A stretch of 64,000 nucleotides of DNA from Candidatus Celerinatantimonas neptuna (lineage in GTDB: Bacteria > Pseudomonadota > Gammaproteobacteria > Enterobacterales > Celerinatantimonadaceae), in contig OU461276.1 in the NCBI GenBank assembly GCA_911810475.1, forward strand, positions 3,473,501-3,537,500, given 5' to 3'. The notes beneath the pieces were generated by a model, which saw only the letters and a list, made by a program, of their open reading frames with translations, ran no database searches and was not told where the DNA came from. Made by a program: the position numbers and the translations under genes. Shown piece after piece: positions 1-10,361 of the stretch (position 1 is the stretch's first letter; each line of letters opens with the position of its first letter).

Positions 1-41
1 GATTAAGCTTCACAGAAGCAGCACTTTATGGGAATACGCGA

Positions 42-617
42 ATGATTATTTACTTACACGGTTTTGATTCGACCAGCCCTGGTAATCATCAGAAAGTGAT
101 GCAGTTACAGTTTGTCGACCCACACGTTCAGGCCTTAAGTTACAGTACGATTCATCCCAAGCATGATATGAGTTTCTTATTAAATGAAGTGACACGGGAA
201 ATTAGTCATTGTTCCCCACAGGAACCAATGTTGATTATTGGTGTTGGTTTGGGGGGCTATTGGAGTGAACGTATCGGCTTTTTATGTGGTATCCCGGCTG
301 TGATGGTCAATCCAAATATCCATCCGGAAAAAACCATGGCTGATAAAATTGAACGCATTGAGGAATTTGATCATATAAAAGGGAAATGCATTTCTAATTT
401 CCGTGAGTTAAATTGTCAGCGCTCATTAGTGATTTTATCGAAACAAGATGAAGCACTCAACAGTGAAGATACAGCGAAAGAATTAAGCCCTTATTACTCG
501 ATTGTATGGGATGAAGAGCAGACCCATAAATTTGCAGATTTAAGCCCATATCTACAGTCGATCAAAGCGTTTCGTCAAACTCAGAAATTACCGCAAATGT
601 CTTCAATGGCAGGTTGA
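42..617 (+). CDS. ycfP: YcfP/YqiA family alpha/beta-fold putative esterase
   Basis: A 191-residue protein closely resembling E. coli YcfP (about 180 aa) along its whole length. It opens with the [10 protein letters not shown] oxyanion-type motif, has GVGLGGYW at the nucleophile-elbow position (about residues 67-74) and [13 protein letters not shown]-like conserved blocks near the C-terminus. The usual GxSxG serine is replaced by glycine, as I recall for YcfP itself, so esterase activity is uncertain. The gene sits directly before ndh, the same order as in E. coli. Family assignment is strong; substrate unknown. Confidence 0.9.
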   Translation: MIIYLHGFDSTSPGNHQKVMQLQFVDPHVQALSYSTIHPKHDMSFLLNEVTREISHCSPQEPMLIIGVGLGGYWSERIGFLCGIPAVMVNPNIHPEKTMADKIERIEEFDHIKGKCISNFRELNCQRSLVILSKQDEALNSEDTAKELSPYYSIVWDEEQTHKFADLSPYLQSIKAFRQTQKLPQMSSMAG

Positions 618-1428
618 GCTAGGGTTTATATTCTTCGAAGTTGATATATGTTGCAATTAGGTGTGTCCTTAGCACACTGCTGCGATAAGCTTTTCGATTT
701 AAGAGAATCGGTTGCAATAAAAAGCACTGGCGGGTTTAAGTCAATGCTTATAGTTATTGTTTGTTGTTTATTTGCAAACCGAGTGCCGTACATTAGTTCA
801 ATTTGTGTTCTTGTTCATCCATAGATAATGTCTGTAGAATCATCAAAATAGTTATATCCGCTAGGGTTGGGTGATACGTAATCTATCTTTATTTTAGAAT
901 TACATTTTTATCAGATAGTTATGGTGTTTTTCATTTCTTGGATTACATAGCCATGCTATATCAGAAGAAAGTCCAGATACGATAAGAGTTTCAACTTAAT
1001 CGTTACCTGATGCCAGTGTTGTAATGACTTGTTTTTGATAAATCATATGAAGCTTAATTGAAAAAAATGAGAATTTTCCTTCTTTAATCCCTTGAATACT
1101 TGCTTTTTGACCATTTTATATAGAAAACGATGCTGTTTTTTAAAAAAACGTGATGAAAGTCATGGTAATTTATCTATAATCTATATGGGTTGCTGATCTT
1201 TGATGTGTGTTTTGACAAAGAATCTCTCTATGAGATGTCTAATTGCGTTGAATAGATACTTTTTGGATAGAAATTATCCATAAAAGATGAACAAACCTTA
1301 TCATTTTTCATTGTTATAGAGATCTACTTAGGCTGGTTTTGGATATATAAGAATAATATGTATTAATGCCTTTATTTAAATCGGTTCCGATAAAGGATTT
1401 GACCCAGATTTTTGCAGGGAGATTTTTC
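618..1428. other. Long AT-rich intergenic region ahead of ndh
   Basis: About 810 bases without a convincing gene. A 58-codon open frame (648-824, plus strand) has no clear ribosome binding site and no recognisable product. I saw no tRNA, transposon end or exact FNR palindrome, although ndh in E. coli is known to be FNR-controlled. The promoter of ndh must lie in the last few hundred bases; AT-rich stretches near 1300-1370 would suit but no sure -35/-10 pair was found. Confidence 0.5.
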
Positions 1429-2742
1429 ATGTTAAACATTGTTGTCGTCGGTGGTGGTGCCGGAGGCCTGGAGTTAGTGACTAAACTAGGCCGCAAGCTG
1501 GGAAGAAAAAAAAGGGCAAACGTCACATTGGTTGATCGAAACCGAACCCATCTTTGGAAACCACTCTTACATGAAGTTGCAGCCGGTTCTCTGGATTCTG
1601 GGTTAGATGCATTGAGTTATCGGTCACAAGCCGCTTATTGTGGTTTCGATTATCAATTTGGGGAAATGTGTGGTTTGGACCGGGATAAAAAACAGGTTTT
1701 ACTTTCTCCGGTCATTGAAAATGGCGTTGAGTTATTATCGGCTCGTTGTATTGACTATGATATTCTGGTGATGGCCGTTGGATCTATATCAAACGATTTT
1801 GGAACAGAGGGCGTTAAAGAGCATTGTATTTTCCTTGATAATCCGGATCGGGCTCATTACTTTCATCAACGTATGTTAAATCGTTTTCTACAATTTTCGG
1901 TAAAATCGGGAGTTGATTTGGAGCATCCTAGTGATGAAGGTAAAGTGCGTATTGCGATTGTGGGTGGTGGTGCAACGGGTGTTGAATTATCGGCTGAATT
2001 GCATAATGCTGCACAGCAGCTAAAAGCCTATGGTGTTCCTCATGTCTCAAATGACTGTCTTGATGTTACATTGGTCGAGGCTGGTCCCCGAATTTTACCG
2101 GCGCTACCTGAGCGAATTTCTTCTTCTGCGCATAAAGAGCTTGCCAATATGGGGGTTGATGTTCGTACTGAGACAATGATAACCCGGGCAACGGCAGAAG
2201 GTTTGACAACAAAAGAAGGCGAATTACTAAAAGCAGATTTAATGGTTTGGGCTGCAGGAATTAAATGTCCTGAATTTATGCGCGATTTAGGTGGTTTAGA
2301 GAGTAATCGGATTAATCAGTTAGTTGTTCGTAAGTCATTGCAGTCAACTCAAGATGATCAGATTTATGCGATGGGTGATTGTGCCAGTTGTCCACTGGAT
2401 GATAGCGGAAAAACAGTCCCTCCTAGGGCTCAGTCTGCTCACCAGATGGCATCATGCGTTTATGCAAATATTCTCGCTTCTATTGAAGGAAAACCACAAA
2501 AGGATTATGTCTATAAAGATTATGGTTCTTTAGTTTCATTGAGTAATTATAGTACCGTTGGTTCATTGATGGGAAATCTTATGAGCGGTTCAATGAAGGT
2601 TGAAGGGCGAATTGCCAGAGTGATGTATATTTCTTTATATCGGATGCATCAAATTGCATTATACGGTTATGTTAAAACTGGTTTGATTATGTTGGTTGGC
2701 CGGATTAATCAGGTACTCCGGCCGAAGTTAAAGCTTCATTAA
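1429..2742 (+). CDS. ndh: NADH:quinone dehydrogenase, type II
   Basis: Single-subunit, non-proton-pumping NADH dehydrogenase that passes electrons from NADH via FAD to quinone at the inner membrane. The sequence shows an N-terminal FAD-binding GGGAGG (residues 8-13), a second dinucleotide fold ([17 protein letters not shown]) near residue 180, a GDCASCP FAD motif late in the protein, and the C-terminal amphipathic [22 protein letters not shown] end typical of Ndh. The open frame extends 21 codons upstream, but the ATG at 1429 is preceded by AGGGAG and gives 437 aa, matching the E. coli length (434). Followed by its own terminator. Confidence 0.95.
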   Translation: MLNIVVVGGGAGGLELVTKLGRKLGRKKRANVTLVDRNRTHLWKPLLHEVAAGSLDSGLDALSYRSQAAYCGFDYQFGEMCGLDRDKKQVLLSPVIENGVELLSARCIDYDILVMAVGSISNDFGTEGVKEHCIFLDNPDRAHYFHQRMLNRFLQFSVKSGVDLEHPSDEGKVRIAIVGGGATGVELSAELHNAAQQLKAYGVPHVSNDCLDVTLVEAGPRILPALPERISSSAHKELANMGVDVRTETMITRATAEGLTTKEGELLKADLMVWAAGIKCPEFMRDLGGLESNRINQLVVRKSLQSTQDDQIYAMGDCASCPLDDSGKTVPPRAQSAHQMASCVYANILASIEGKPQKDYVYKDYGSLVSLSNYSTVGSLMGNLMSGSMKVEGRIARVMYISLYRMHQIALYGYVKTGLIMLVGRINQVLRPKLKLH

Positions 2743-2768
2743 ACAAATTTTTTTGATGGTATGATATA

Positions 2769-2790
2769 ACGGGGCAATGCCCCGTTTTTT
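2769..2790 (+). terminator. Rho-independent terminator of ndh
   Basis: A perfect 7-bp stem (ACGGGGC / GCCCCGT) with a 3-base AAT loop is followed by a run of six T. It lies 27 bases after the ndh stop codon and before the NUDIX gene. Confidence 0.9.
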
Positions 2791-2862
2791 GTGCCGCAGA
2801 ATATAGTTGGGCTTAAGTGGTTCAATTTTGCAGTTCTGCAACTTTAACTAGAGAGAGGTTAT

Positions 2863-3402
2863 ATGGGTTGGCAGACAAATTCATCACGTGTCGTTTATGA
2901 AAATCCGTGGATTCGAGTTGAAGATAGAGATGTCATTAATCCAGCGGGCAATCCGGCAAAATATGGTGTTATTCATTTTAAAAATAAGGCGATAGGGGTG
3001 ATCGCTTTAGATCATCAGCGCAATATTTATCTGGTCGGGCAAAGCCGATATGCATTGGATCAGTATTCTTGGGAAATTCCTGAAGGTGGTTGCCCTGAGG
3101 GGGAACTGCTGCTTGATGCAGCTAAACGTGAATTAGCTGAGGAAACAGGTCTTAGAGCGCAGACATGGCAGGCATTGTTTACGATGCATTTATCAAATTC
3201 AGTGTCAGATGAGCAAGCTCATATCTATCTTGCCACTGAACTCTCGCAGGGAATTCAAAATCTTGAAGAGAGTGAAGATATTAGCGTTAAAAAGATTTCG
3301 CTGGATAAAGCTCTTCAGATGATTGATCAAGGTGAAATCACCGATGCAATTACCATTGCGGCTTTATTAAAAATTGAGCGTTTGCTTTTAATAGAAGCAT
3401 AG
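2863..3402 (+). CDS. NUDIX hydrolase, ADP-ribose pyrophosphatase-like
   Basis: A 179-residue NUDIX protein. The Nudix box GX5EX7REUXEEXGU is complete at residues 75-97 (starts GGCPEGE, ends RELAEETGL), so the magnesium-binding catalytic site is intact. The preceding WEIPEGG and the overall shape match the ADP-sugar pyrophosphatase branch, which cleaves substrates such as ADP-ribose, but the substrate cannot be decided from sequence. It is distinct from E. coli NudE. A good GAGAGAGG ribosome site precedes the ATG. It has its own promoter region after the ndh terminator. Confidence 0.85.
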   Translation: MGWQTNSSRVVYENPWIRVEDRDVINPAGNPAKYGVIHFKNKAIGVIALDHQRNIYLVGQSRYALDQYSWEIPEGGCPEGELLLDAAKRELAEETGLRAQTWQALFTMHLSNSVSDEQAHIYLATELSQGIQNLEESEDISVKKISLDKALQMIDQGEITDAITIAALLKIERLLLIEA

Positions 3403-3420
3403 CTTCTCAGAAATGTAGAT

Positions 3421-3449
3421 GCGCTGATAATGATGATCAAAATCAGCGC
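3421..3449. terminator. Hairpin between convergent genes
   Basis: An 8-bp perfect stem GCGCTGAT / ATCAGCGC with a 13-base loop lies between the ends of the NUDIX gene (plus) and csiV (minus). No strong T-run follows on either strand, so it is only a probable bidirectional terminator. Confidence 0.45.
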
Positions 3450-3456
3450 GGTTGTT

Positions 3457-4275
3457 CTAAGATTCAGGTGTTTTGGCTTTTCGAATCTGAATTAATATCC
3501 CAATCTTAGGATGATCAAAGTAATGTATTTCTCCTGAACGAACCCGTCTTTTCTGGTCAAGTTTATAACTTACTAATTGTTCATCAAATGTTTGGGTTGC
3601 TGATTTGACAGGCTCTGGTGTAGAGACAATCACATCGTCATTTTCTGGTTGTTGTTCTGATGTTGTGTCTTTGGCTACGAGTGGATAGGGTGTCTCCGGA
3701 CGAAGTTCTTTTTTAACTTCTGTATAAAGTAATTGAGTATCGATATATAAATAATGTTGTAGGTATATGCGTATCCCTCCTTCGACTTCCCATTTGGGTG
3801 CATTGGAGGTATTTCTCAGATCCTCAGGTAGTCGTTTTCCAGCCATAATACCCAAGTAGGTTGATTTACGCCTTGATGGGACACTCTCTCGCCAGACTAT
3901 ATGCAGCAAAGGGGTAAAAGCTGCATGATTTAATAACGTTTGCCATTGCGTGTTCAGCCCAAATTGACTGGCTGGTAATACCTGTAGAGGTGTTGGCCCT
4001 GATTTGGGCCAGCCCTGACCATTGATTACGGTTGGTATTTGAGCCAGTGGTGTCGTGTCACAGTTTGAACAGTTAAGCAATGGTTTGAGCAACCATTGCT
4101 TGGGTGAAATTGATAATTTCTGTTGGTCAGGGTTCCAATATTCCCCTGTGGGTTTCGGGTTATTTCGTTTAAAGAGAATTAACTCGATATCGAATTGCCG
4201 AGGGGCAGCTGTTGCTTGAATTGCAAGTGTTATTAATCCAATGCTAAGAAAAAACAGCGTCAATTTTTTAAGCAT
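3457..4275 (-). CDS. csiV: CsiV family periplasmic protein
   Basis: A 272-residue protein with an N-terminal signal peptide (hydrophobic residues about 5-22, likely cleavage after ATA near residue 23). The mature start RQFDIELILFKRNN and the later GIRIYLQHYLYIDTQL and IHYFDHPKIGILIQI segments match the CsiV family. In Vibrio cholerae CsiV binds peptidoglycan and supports the LpoA/PBP1A cell-wall synthase. Its start overlaps the mfd stop by 8 bases, so it is translated as the second gene of an mfd-csiV unit, the arrangement I recall from Vibrio. Assignment rests on motifs and synteny. Confidence 0.8.
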   Translation of the reverse strand: MLKKLTLFFLSIGLITLAIQATAAPRQFDIELILFKRNNPKPTGEYWNPDQQKLSISPKQWLLKPLLNCSNCDTTPLAQIPTVINGQGWPKSGPTPLQVLPASQFGLNTQWQTLLNHAAFTPLLHIVWRESVPSRRKSTYLGIMAGKRLPEDLRNTSNAPKWEVEGGIRIYLQHYLYIDTQLLYTEVKKELRPETPYPLVAKDTTSEQQPENDDVIVSTPEPVKSATQTFDEQLVSYKLDQKRRVRSGEIHYFDHPKIGILIQIRKAKTPES

Positions 4276-7200
4276 ATTGAGGTTCCGGAAATTGATGAGC
4301 GGTTAAATCAGCGAGTAAATGTTCGATTTGTTCGATTCGTTCACGACGATCAGCGCTGATTATATTAAATTTTAAACGTGTCGGGCCATCCATATGATAA
4401 ATCTTAGATTGGCTTTGGAGAAGTTTAACCAAGTAGCCTGGGTCAACGTTCGATTGTTGTGTAAATTCGATCTGTCCTGATTTTGTGCCGGCCTCAACAC
4501 GTTTTAATCCTAGTTTTGTTGCCTGTTGTCTAATCGTTTGAACTGTAAATAGGTTTTTGGCGGCATCCGGAAGTAGCCCGAATCGGTCGATCAATTCGAC
4601 CTGAAGCTCTCGAAGCTGCCCATCATCCATGCAATTTGCTAAACGTTTATAAATGGACAAACGCGTGTTTACATCATTTATGTATGCTTCGGGTAACAAA
4701 GCCGGGATTGCTAATTCAACTTCGGCATGACTGGTATCCAGTAAATCCAGAGAGGGCTCTTTGCCTGATTTCAATGCGTTGACTGCTCGCTCTAGCATTT
4801 CCATGTAGAGTGTAAAACCAACCGCTTCGATTTGCCCACTTTGCTCATCGCCCAGGAGTTCACCCGCACCACGGATTTCGAGATCATGGGTGGCCAGAGT
4901 AAAGCCCGCCCCAAGATCTTCAAGTTCGGAAATGGCATCAAGACGCCGCTTCGCATCTCGTGTCATGGCTTTAGGTGCAGGCGTTAGTAAATAGGCATAG
5001 GCCTGGTGATGAGAGCGGCCGACACGCCCTCGCAGCTGATGTAATTGTGCCAGGCCAAAATGATCAGCTCTGTCAATAATGATAGTATTGGCATTTGGTA
5101 TATCAATACCTGTTTCAATGATGGTGGTACAGACAAGGACATTGAACCGCTGATGATGGAAGTCAGACATGACTCGTTCCAGCTGCCTTTCCCGCATTTG
5201 ACCGTGTCCGATACCTATTCTGGCTTGTGGGATCTCTTCTTGTAATTTTTCAGCAATTTTTTGAATCGTTTCAACATTGTTATGTAAGAAATAGACTTGT
5301 CCCCCACGGGTAATTTCCCGAACAATTGCCTCTTGAATTAAAGCATCATCACGTCGCCTTACAAAAGTTTTGACTGCCAGTCGTCTGGCTGGCGGTGTGG
5401 CAATAATGGATAAATCACGCATTCCGCTCATCGCCATATTTAACGTTCTTGGTATGGGGGTCGCGGTTAAGGTTAAAATATCAACATCTGCGCGCATCGC
5501 TTTAATTTTTTCTTTGTGTCGAACACCAAAGCGATGTTCTTCATCCACGATTAATAATCCAAGATCAGCAAATTTAACATCTTTAGATAGAAGTTTATGG
5601 GTCCCGATGATGATATCGACTTTCCCATCAGCTAATGCGTTTAATATTTGTTCCTGCTGTTTGGCTGTTTTAAATCGGGATAACACCTCAACTCGAACCG
5701 GCCAGTTGGCGAAGCGGTCGCAGAAATTATCAAAATGTTGCTGGGCAAGAAGGGTGGTAGGGACAAGGACTGCAACTTGTTTGTTCTCCTGAACTGCGAC
5801 AAAGGTGCCGCGCATGGCAACTTCTGTTTTACCAAAACCAACATCCCCACAAACAAGTCTATCCATAGCAACAGGTTGTTTCATATCGGAAATAACCGCT
5901 GCAATGGCTTGTTGTTGGTCATCTGTTTCTTCAAATGGGAAATCGGCACAAAATTGCTGGTAGTCTTGCTCGTCTACTTTAAAGTGATGCCCTGGTTTTG
6001 CGGCCCGTCTTGCGTAGATATCTAATAATTCAGCGGCGACATCACGTACTTTTTCAGCTGTTTTTTTACGGGCTTTTTGCCAGGCATCACTTCCTAATTT
6101 ATTTAATGGTGCTGAATCTTCATGGCTACCGCTATAACGACTAATGAGGTGTAACGATGAAACAGGGACATAAAGCTTGGCATCATTTGCGTAGAGTAAT
6201 GTCAGAAATTCGGCGGTCATTCCACCCGCATCTAAAGTTGTTAATCCCTGATATCGTCCGACACCATGTTCCAGATGAACAACGGGTTGGCCGATGGATA
6301 ATTCAGCCAGATTTCGGATCATGGTTTCCGGATTGACCGAAGACTTGCGCTTACTGCGGCTGCGAACAACTCTCTGCCCTAATAAATCGGCTTCTCCAAT
6401 AAAACAGAGGTTTTGCTCGGGAAGGATAAAGCCCTGTTCAAGCGGTGCAATGAATAAGCTGAATCGTTCCGATGCATTTAACTCATCAAGATCCTGAATT
6501 GTTTTGATGGGGAGTTTGAGTGGTTTAAGCAGGGCTAATAGAGCTTCTCTGCGACCAGCTGATTCGACGATGAAACATACGTTATAGGGTTGTTGTTCAA
6601 TAAATTGGCGGAGTTTTCGTGCTGGCTCTCCCTGGTGATGATTAAAGGTTAATTCAGGCAGTTCTTCAGCTGTGAGGTTTTTCCGACCCGGAGCCGGTGT
6701 GAATGAATCCTGTTTAATGTTAATACGTGCGTAAGGTTTGATCGACGCAAAACATTGCTCGACATTCTGGAACAGGAGCTCAGGTTCGAGTAAAGGCCGT
6801 AATCGATCATACCGGCGGCTTTCATAGCGGTTTTTTACGTCAGTCCAAAATTGTTCTGCAGCATGATGCAGATCACCTATCATCAGGACTAAAAGGTCAT
6901 CCCGCAGTAGTTCATTCAGTGTCGCTGTCTGTTCGTGAAATAACGGAAGGTAATATTCGATCCCTGCTGGCCAGATCCCTTTGGAAACCTGTTGATAGAT
7001 TGATTCCGGTTCTCTTGGTGTATCAAAGCGCTGTCGCCAGTTGCTCCTGAATGCTTCGATGGCATGACTATCTGTAGGAAACTCATGAGCAGGCAGAAGC
7101 TCAATATGAGAGACCGTGTCACGGCTTCTTTGATCATCTGGATCAAAATTTCTGATAGTGTCGATTTCATCATCGAAAAAATCAATGCGAAATGGCTCGT

Positions 7201-7738
7201 CACTCCCCATTGGGAATATGTCGAGTAAACTTCCCCGCACCGCAAATTCCCCGTGCGTAATCACCTGGTCAACCTGTTGGTATCCTGAATCGGCTAAATT
7301 GCCCCGAAATTTCTCAAGATCAAGTTGTTGCCCTTGTTTGAGTAACAGGCTGTGACTATGAATATAACTGGCTGGAGCCGTTCTCATCATCCATGTATTA
7401 ATGGATAAAATGAAAACCGTATCTGTTGGTGTGTTGGTAATCTGATAGAGTGCTTTTAATCGGCTGGAAATGACTTCCTGATGGGGTGAAAAAGTGTCAT
7501 AGGGAAGCGTTTCCCAATCAGGCAGTAATGTGACCGGGCGTTGTAGATTTAGGCCTGTGAGTTCATGTTCGAGTCGAAGTGCTGCAGACGAATTTTCTGT
7601 AATAATGACAACTGATTGTGGTGATTGTCGAATATATTGGTAAATTGCCAGGGTGATGCTATTCCCGGGAAGGTGCCCCAGACTTTTTTGAACACCGGTT
7701 TTCTCCGGGTGAGGGAGATTAGAAAACAGCTCGGTCAT
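4268..7738 (-). CDS. mfd: Transcription-repair coupling factor Mfd
   Basis: An 1156-residue ATP-dependent DNA translocase that removes stalled RNA polymerase and recruits UvrA. The N-terminal UvrB-like modules are present. The RNA-polymerase interaction domain has VVHLEHGVGRYQG at about 484-496. The motor follows, with Walker A GDVGFGKTE near 629-637, the DEEH box near 727, the SATPIPRTL-type motif (here TATPIPRTL) and the RGRVGRS motif VI, then the C-terminal UvrA-interaction region. Length equals the E. coli enzyme (1148). The ATG has an AAGGA sequence upstream but at long spacing. First gene of the mfd-csiV pair. Confidence 0.97.
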   Translation of the reverse strand: MTELFSNLPHPEKTGVQKSLGHLPGNSITLAIYQYIRQSPQSVVIITENSSAALRLEHELTGLNLQRPVTLLPDWETLPYDTFSPHQEVISSRLKALYQITNTPTDTVFILSINTWMMRTAPASYIHSHSLLLKQGQQLDLEKFRGNLADSGYQQVDQVITHGEFAVRGSLLDIFPMGSDEPFRIDFFDDEIDTIRNFDPDDQRSRDTVSHIELLPAHEFPTDSHAIEAFRSNWRQRFDTPREPESIYQQVSKGIWPAGIEYYLPLFHEQTATLNELLRDDLLVLMIGDLHHAAEQFWTDVKNRYESRRYDRLRPLLEPELLFQNVEQCFASIKPYARINIKQDSFTPAPGRKNLTAEELPELTFNHHQGEPARKLRQFIEQQPYNVCFIVESAGRREALLALLKPLKLPIKTIQDLDELNASERFSLFIAPLEQGFILPEQNLCFIGEADLLGQRVVRSRSKRKSSVNPETMIRNLAELSIGQPVVHLEHGVGRYQGLTTLDAGGMTAEFLTLLYANDAKLYVPVSSLHLISRYSGSHEDSAPLNKLGSDAWQKARKKTAEKVRDVAAELLDIYARRAAKPGHHFKVDEQDYQQFCADFPFEETDDQQQAIAAVISDMKQPVAMDRLVCGDVGFGKTEVAMRGTFVAVQENKQVAVLVPTTLLAQQHFDNFCDRFANWPVRVEVLSRFKTAKQQEQILNALADGKVDIIIGTHKLLSKDVKFADLGLLIVDEEHRFGVRHKEKIKAMRADVDILTLTATPIPRTLNMAMSGMRDLSIIATPPARRLAVKTFVRRRDDALIQEAIVREITRGGQVYFLHNNVETIQKIAEKLQEEIPQARIGIGHGQMRERQLERVMSDFHHQRFNVLVCTTIIETGIDIPNANTIIIDRADHFGLAQLHQLRGRVGRSHHQAYAYLLTPAPKAMTRDAKRRLDAISELEDLGAGFTLATHDLEIRGAGELLGDEQSGQIEAVGFTLYMEMLERAVNALKSGKEPSLDLLDTSHAEVELAIPALLPEAYINDVNTRLSIYKRLANCMDDGQLRELQVELIDRFGLLPDAAKNLFTVQTIRQQATKLGLKRVEAGTKSGQIEFTQQSNVDPGYLVKLLQSQSKIYHMDGPTRLKFNIISADRRERIEQIEHLLADLTAHQFPEPQYA

Positions 7739-7779
7739 AACTAACAGAAATTTCCTTAAAATCGTTTAATTCGCAAGTA

Positions 7780-8427
7780 TTATTGTTGCTGATGACGTGC
7801 TTTGGCTCGCTTTTGAAGAAGTTTGGATTGAACATGCAAACTGGCACGTACTAACGTTTCTTGATCTTCTTCACGGATTAAAGCATATTCGCAGGCAATA
7901 TTGAATGACTGTTGTCTATCTGCTATTTCTTTGACTCGCCCATAACAGTATATGGCAGTTGCCTCTTCAGGTATGAATAACTTGATTTCAACCAACTGAT
8001 CAAGGCGCAATGGTTCTGGCCAGTTAAATTGTAACTGTGATCCGCCAAAATGAGTTGTGTGAGTTCTTTTATGAGGATCGTCTTGTAGCGATAAAACATA
8101 TGACATCAGCATATTAAGCTTTTCGGCTTGAGCATGGAGGTAATGCTGTAATGCAACACCAGCTTCTCCAAGTGTTTGCAGCGGTGTCGCAATATTCTCA
8201 AGTCGATTCTGACCGGCGCTGGCAAGACGAAATGACTCAGGGATTGCGTTGATAAAATCACTATATTCTGGCAATTCACTTTCCCAGGGCAAAGGTGCTA
8301 CGTTTAAATTGAGCTGATATGCCACACTAAAATAGGATGGTTCGTCATTCATTAAGTCATTGCTCCACACAAAAATTGCTAGAATCTCATCATCATAGCA
8401 AATTTCTGAAAAAATCGGTGCTGGCAT
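7780..8427 (-). CDS. PilZ-like domain protein beside mfd
   Basis: A 215-residue protein, counted from the ATG at 8427. The open frame continues 67 codons further upstream but would run into lolC on the other strand, and the internal start MPAPIFSEICYDD gives a compact protein. The C-terminal half (about residues 120-200) has the beta-rich pattern of a PilZ domain, FGGSQLQF...IKLFIP...YCYGRVKEI...FNIACEY. I cannot find the RxxxR or D/NxSxxG motifs that bind c-di-GMP, so it is probably a degenerate, non-binding PilZ. Vibrio genomes carry a comparable gene next to mfd and lolC. Confidence 0.6.
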   Translation of the reverse strand: MPAPIFSEICYDDEILAIFVWSNDLMNDEPSYFSVAYQLNLNVAPLPWESELPEYSDFINAIPESFRLASAGQNRLENIATPLQTLGEAGVALQHYLHAQAEKLNMLMSYVLSLQDDPHKRTHTTHFGGSQLQFNWPEPLRLDQLVEIKLFIPEEATAIYCYGRVKEIADRQQSFNIACEYALIREEDQETLVRASLHVQSKLLQKRAKARHQQQ

Positions 8428-8479
8428 TGTTGCAAATCTGTTGGCGCGGTATGATTGCGGCACTTTTATCATCGGACTA

Positions 8480-9670
8480 ATGAATAACGTGCAAAATAAT
8501 TGGCGGCTAAGTTTAGAGATAGCTTGGCGCTTTTCCCGCGGTAGTACAAAAAACCGCTTTGCGACCTTTGTGAGTGGATTTTCAACGATTGGAATCACAC
8601 TAGGAGTTGCTGCTTTAATTACTGTCATTTCAGTGATGAATGGTTTTCAGGGCGAACTGGAAAAGCGTATTTTGAATGTCGTTCCTCAGCTTCAGATCCC
8701 TCCTCATGTGGCTGTTCCCCAGCAATTAACTCAACTTAAAAAAGCACCGCTTGTCATGGGGCGGGTTGTTATTCAAAGTGAAAATCAGCTTCAGGCTGTT
8801 TTGATGCAGGGAATTGATCCTAAAAAGGAACCGGACCGTCAACGTTTAGAGCATCATCTGATTGCTGGTTCGTTAAATTCTCTTCAAAATGGTCATTTTC
8901 AGGTTATTTTAGGTAGCCAATTAGCGGATCAATTACAGGTTTCTGTCGGAGATAAAATTCGGTTAATTGCGACTAATAAACTGATTTATACCCCATTTGG
9001 GGAAATTCCTTCACAGCGCACGTTTAGAGTGTCTGGGATTTTCCGGTTCGCTTCTGAAGTCGATAGCCAATTTATCTTAGTGAATATGCATGATGCGGCA
9101 AGATTACTTCGTGAACCTTTTAGTCAGGTTCGTCAAACACGTTTGTTTATTCATGATCCTTTAAATATTGAAAAGTACAGTCGGTTTTTGCCTAAAGGAG
9201 GTAGTGACTGGCGCCAGTACTATGGTCAGCTATTTTCAGCAGTAAAAATGGAAAAAACCATGATGGGGTTGCTTTTTTGTCTGGTTATTGCTGTTGCAGC
9301 GTTCAATATTCTTTCTGCATTGGTCATGATGGTGGGAGATAAACAGGCTGATGTGGCAATTTTACAAACGTTGGGAATGCCCCGGCGGGTATTGCTGCGA
9401 ATTTTTATGATTCAGGGAGCCTGGAGTGGATGTTTGGGAGCTCTGGTCGGTATTGCTGCTGGTATTGGCCTTGTACATCATTTGAATCCGCTACTGACGC
9501 TTTTGGGACTGAATATGGCTTTAGGTAATGGTGGTGTTCCAGTTGTGATTGTTCCATCACAGGTCGTTATTATTGCAGTTTTAGCAATGATTCTGAGTAT
9601 TTTAGCGACATTATATCCGGCTCGGCAGGCCAGTCGGATCTTGCCGGCAGAGGCTTTGCGATATGAATGA
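8480..9670 (+). CDS. lolC: Lipoprotein-releasing ABC permease LolC
   Basis: Inner-membrane permease of the LolCDE complex, which extracts outer-membrane lipoproteins and hands them to LolA. The 396-residue protein has the LolC/E layout: one N-terminal membrane helix ([22 protein letters not shown], about residues 30-51), a large periplasmic domain with the PSQR loop ([11 protein letters not shown]), then three C-terminal helices from about 260 onward, and the family ending AEALRYE. The ATG at 8480 was chosen over the 8441 start because [17 protein letters not shown] lines up with LolC N-termini. Its 3' end overlaps lolD by 8 bases. Confidence 0.92.
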   Translation: MNNVQNNWRLSLEIAWRFSRGSTKNRFATFVSGFSTIGITLGVAALITVISVMNGFQGELEKRILNVVPQLQIPPHVAVPQQLTQLKKAPLVMGRVVIQSENQLQAVLMQGIDPKKEPDRQRLEHHLIAGSLNSLQNGHFQVILGSQLADQLQVSVGDKIRLIATNKLIYTPFGEIPSQRTFRVSGIFRFASEVDSQFILVNMHDAARLLREPFSQVRQTRLFIHDPLNIEKYSRFLPKGGSDWRQYYGQLFSAVKMEKTMMGLLFCLVIAVAAFNILSALVMMVGDKQADVAILQTLGMPRRVLLRIFMIQGAWSGCLGALVGIAAGIGLVHHLNPLLTLLGLNMALGNGGVPVVIVPSQVVIIAVLAMILSILATLYPARQASRILPAEALRYE

Positions 9671-10361
9671 TGTAATTTTGAAATGTAGTTCTTTATGTAA
9701 GCAATATCAGGATGGCGGAGTGACTACATCCGTCTTGCAGGGGGTTGATTTAAGCATTGCATCTGGTGAAGCAATAGCAATAGTCGGAAGTTCCGGTAGT
9801 GGTAAGAGTACGCTATTACATCTTTTGGGAGGACTGGATGTAGCAACCTCAGGAGATGTTTGGATCGCCGGTTCGAAGTTATCGTCTTTGTCATCTAAAA
9901 AACTGGCTTATTTGCGTAATCAGAAATTGGGTTTTGTTTATCAGTTCCATCATCTGTTGGGTGAGTTTAGTGCCGTAGAAAATGTGGCTATGCCACAACT
10001 TATTGCCGGAATAAAACCCAAACTGGCATTAGAGCAGGCAAAACGATTACTTGATCGCGTTGGGTTAAGTCATCGCTTTAATAGCCGTCCTTCTGAAATG
10101 TCAGGGGGAGAGCGTCAGCGTACAGCAATAGCCAGGGCTTTAGTCAATGAACCTGACGTAGTTCTTGCCGATGAGCCAACCGGTAATCTGGATAGTCAGA
10201 CAACTGACGCTGTTTATAAGTTGTTATTAGAATTGAACCGGGAACAGAAAACTGCATTTATCGTTGTAACCCATGATCAGCAATTGGCTAGCCGTTTTGA
10301 TCAACAGTTGACGATGGCTGACGGGCTTCTTCAATCGAACCGACAAGAGATTTTAGTCTGA
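9663..10361 (+). CDS. lolD: Lipoprotein-releasing ABC ATPase LolD
   Basis: ATP-binding subunit of LolCDE, on the cytoplasmic face. Of its 232 residues, Walker [10 protein letters not shown] is at 42-50, the Q-loop region [17 protein letters not shown] near 97-113, the ABC signature [15 protein letters not shown] near 145-159 and Walker [13 protein letters not shown] follows about 10 residues later. The QFHHLL segment is typical of LolD. It overlaps lolC by 8 bases and lolE by 1 base, indicating tight translational coupling in one operon. Confidence 0.95.
   Translation: MNDVILKCSSLCKQYQDGGVTTSVLQGVDLSIASGEAIAIVGSSGSGKSTLLHLLGGLDVATSGDVWIAGSKLSSLSSKKLAYLRNQKLGFVYQFHHLLGEFSAVENVAMPQLIAGIKPKLALEQAKRLLDRVGLSHRFNSRPSEMSGGERQRTAIARALVNEPDVVLADEPTGNLDSQTTDAVYKLLLELNREQKTAFIVVTHDQQLASRFDQQLTMADGLLQSNRQEILV

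Noticed and set aside
648-824. 58-codon plus-strand open frame between ycfP and ndh
   Set aside because: No convincing ribosome binding site and no recognisable pattern; the surrounding region looks non-coding.
5370-5792. Long open frame on the plus strand within mfd
   Set aside because: It is antisense to a well-conserved part of Mfd, and the product shows no protein-like features.
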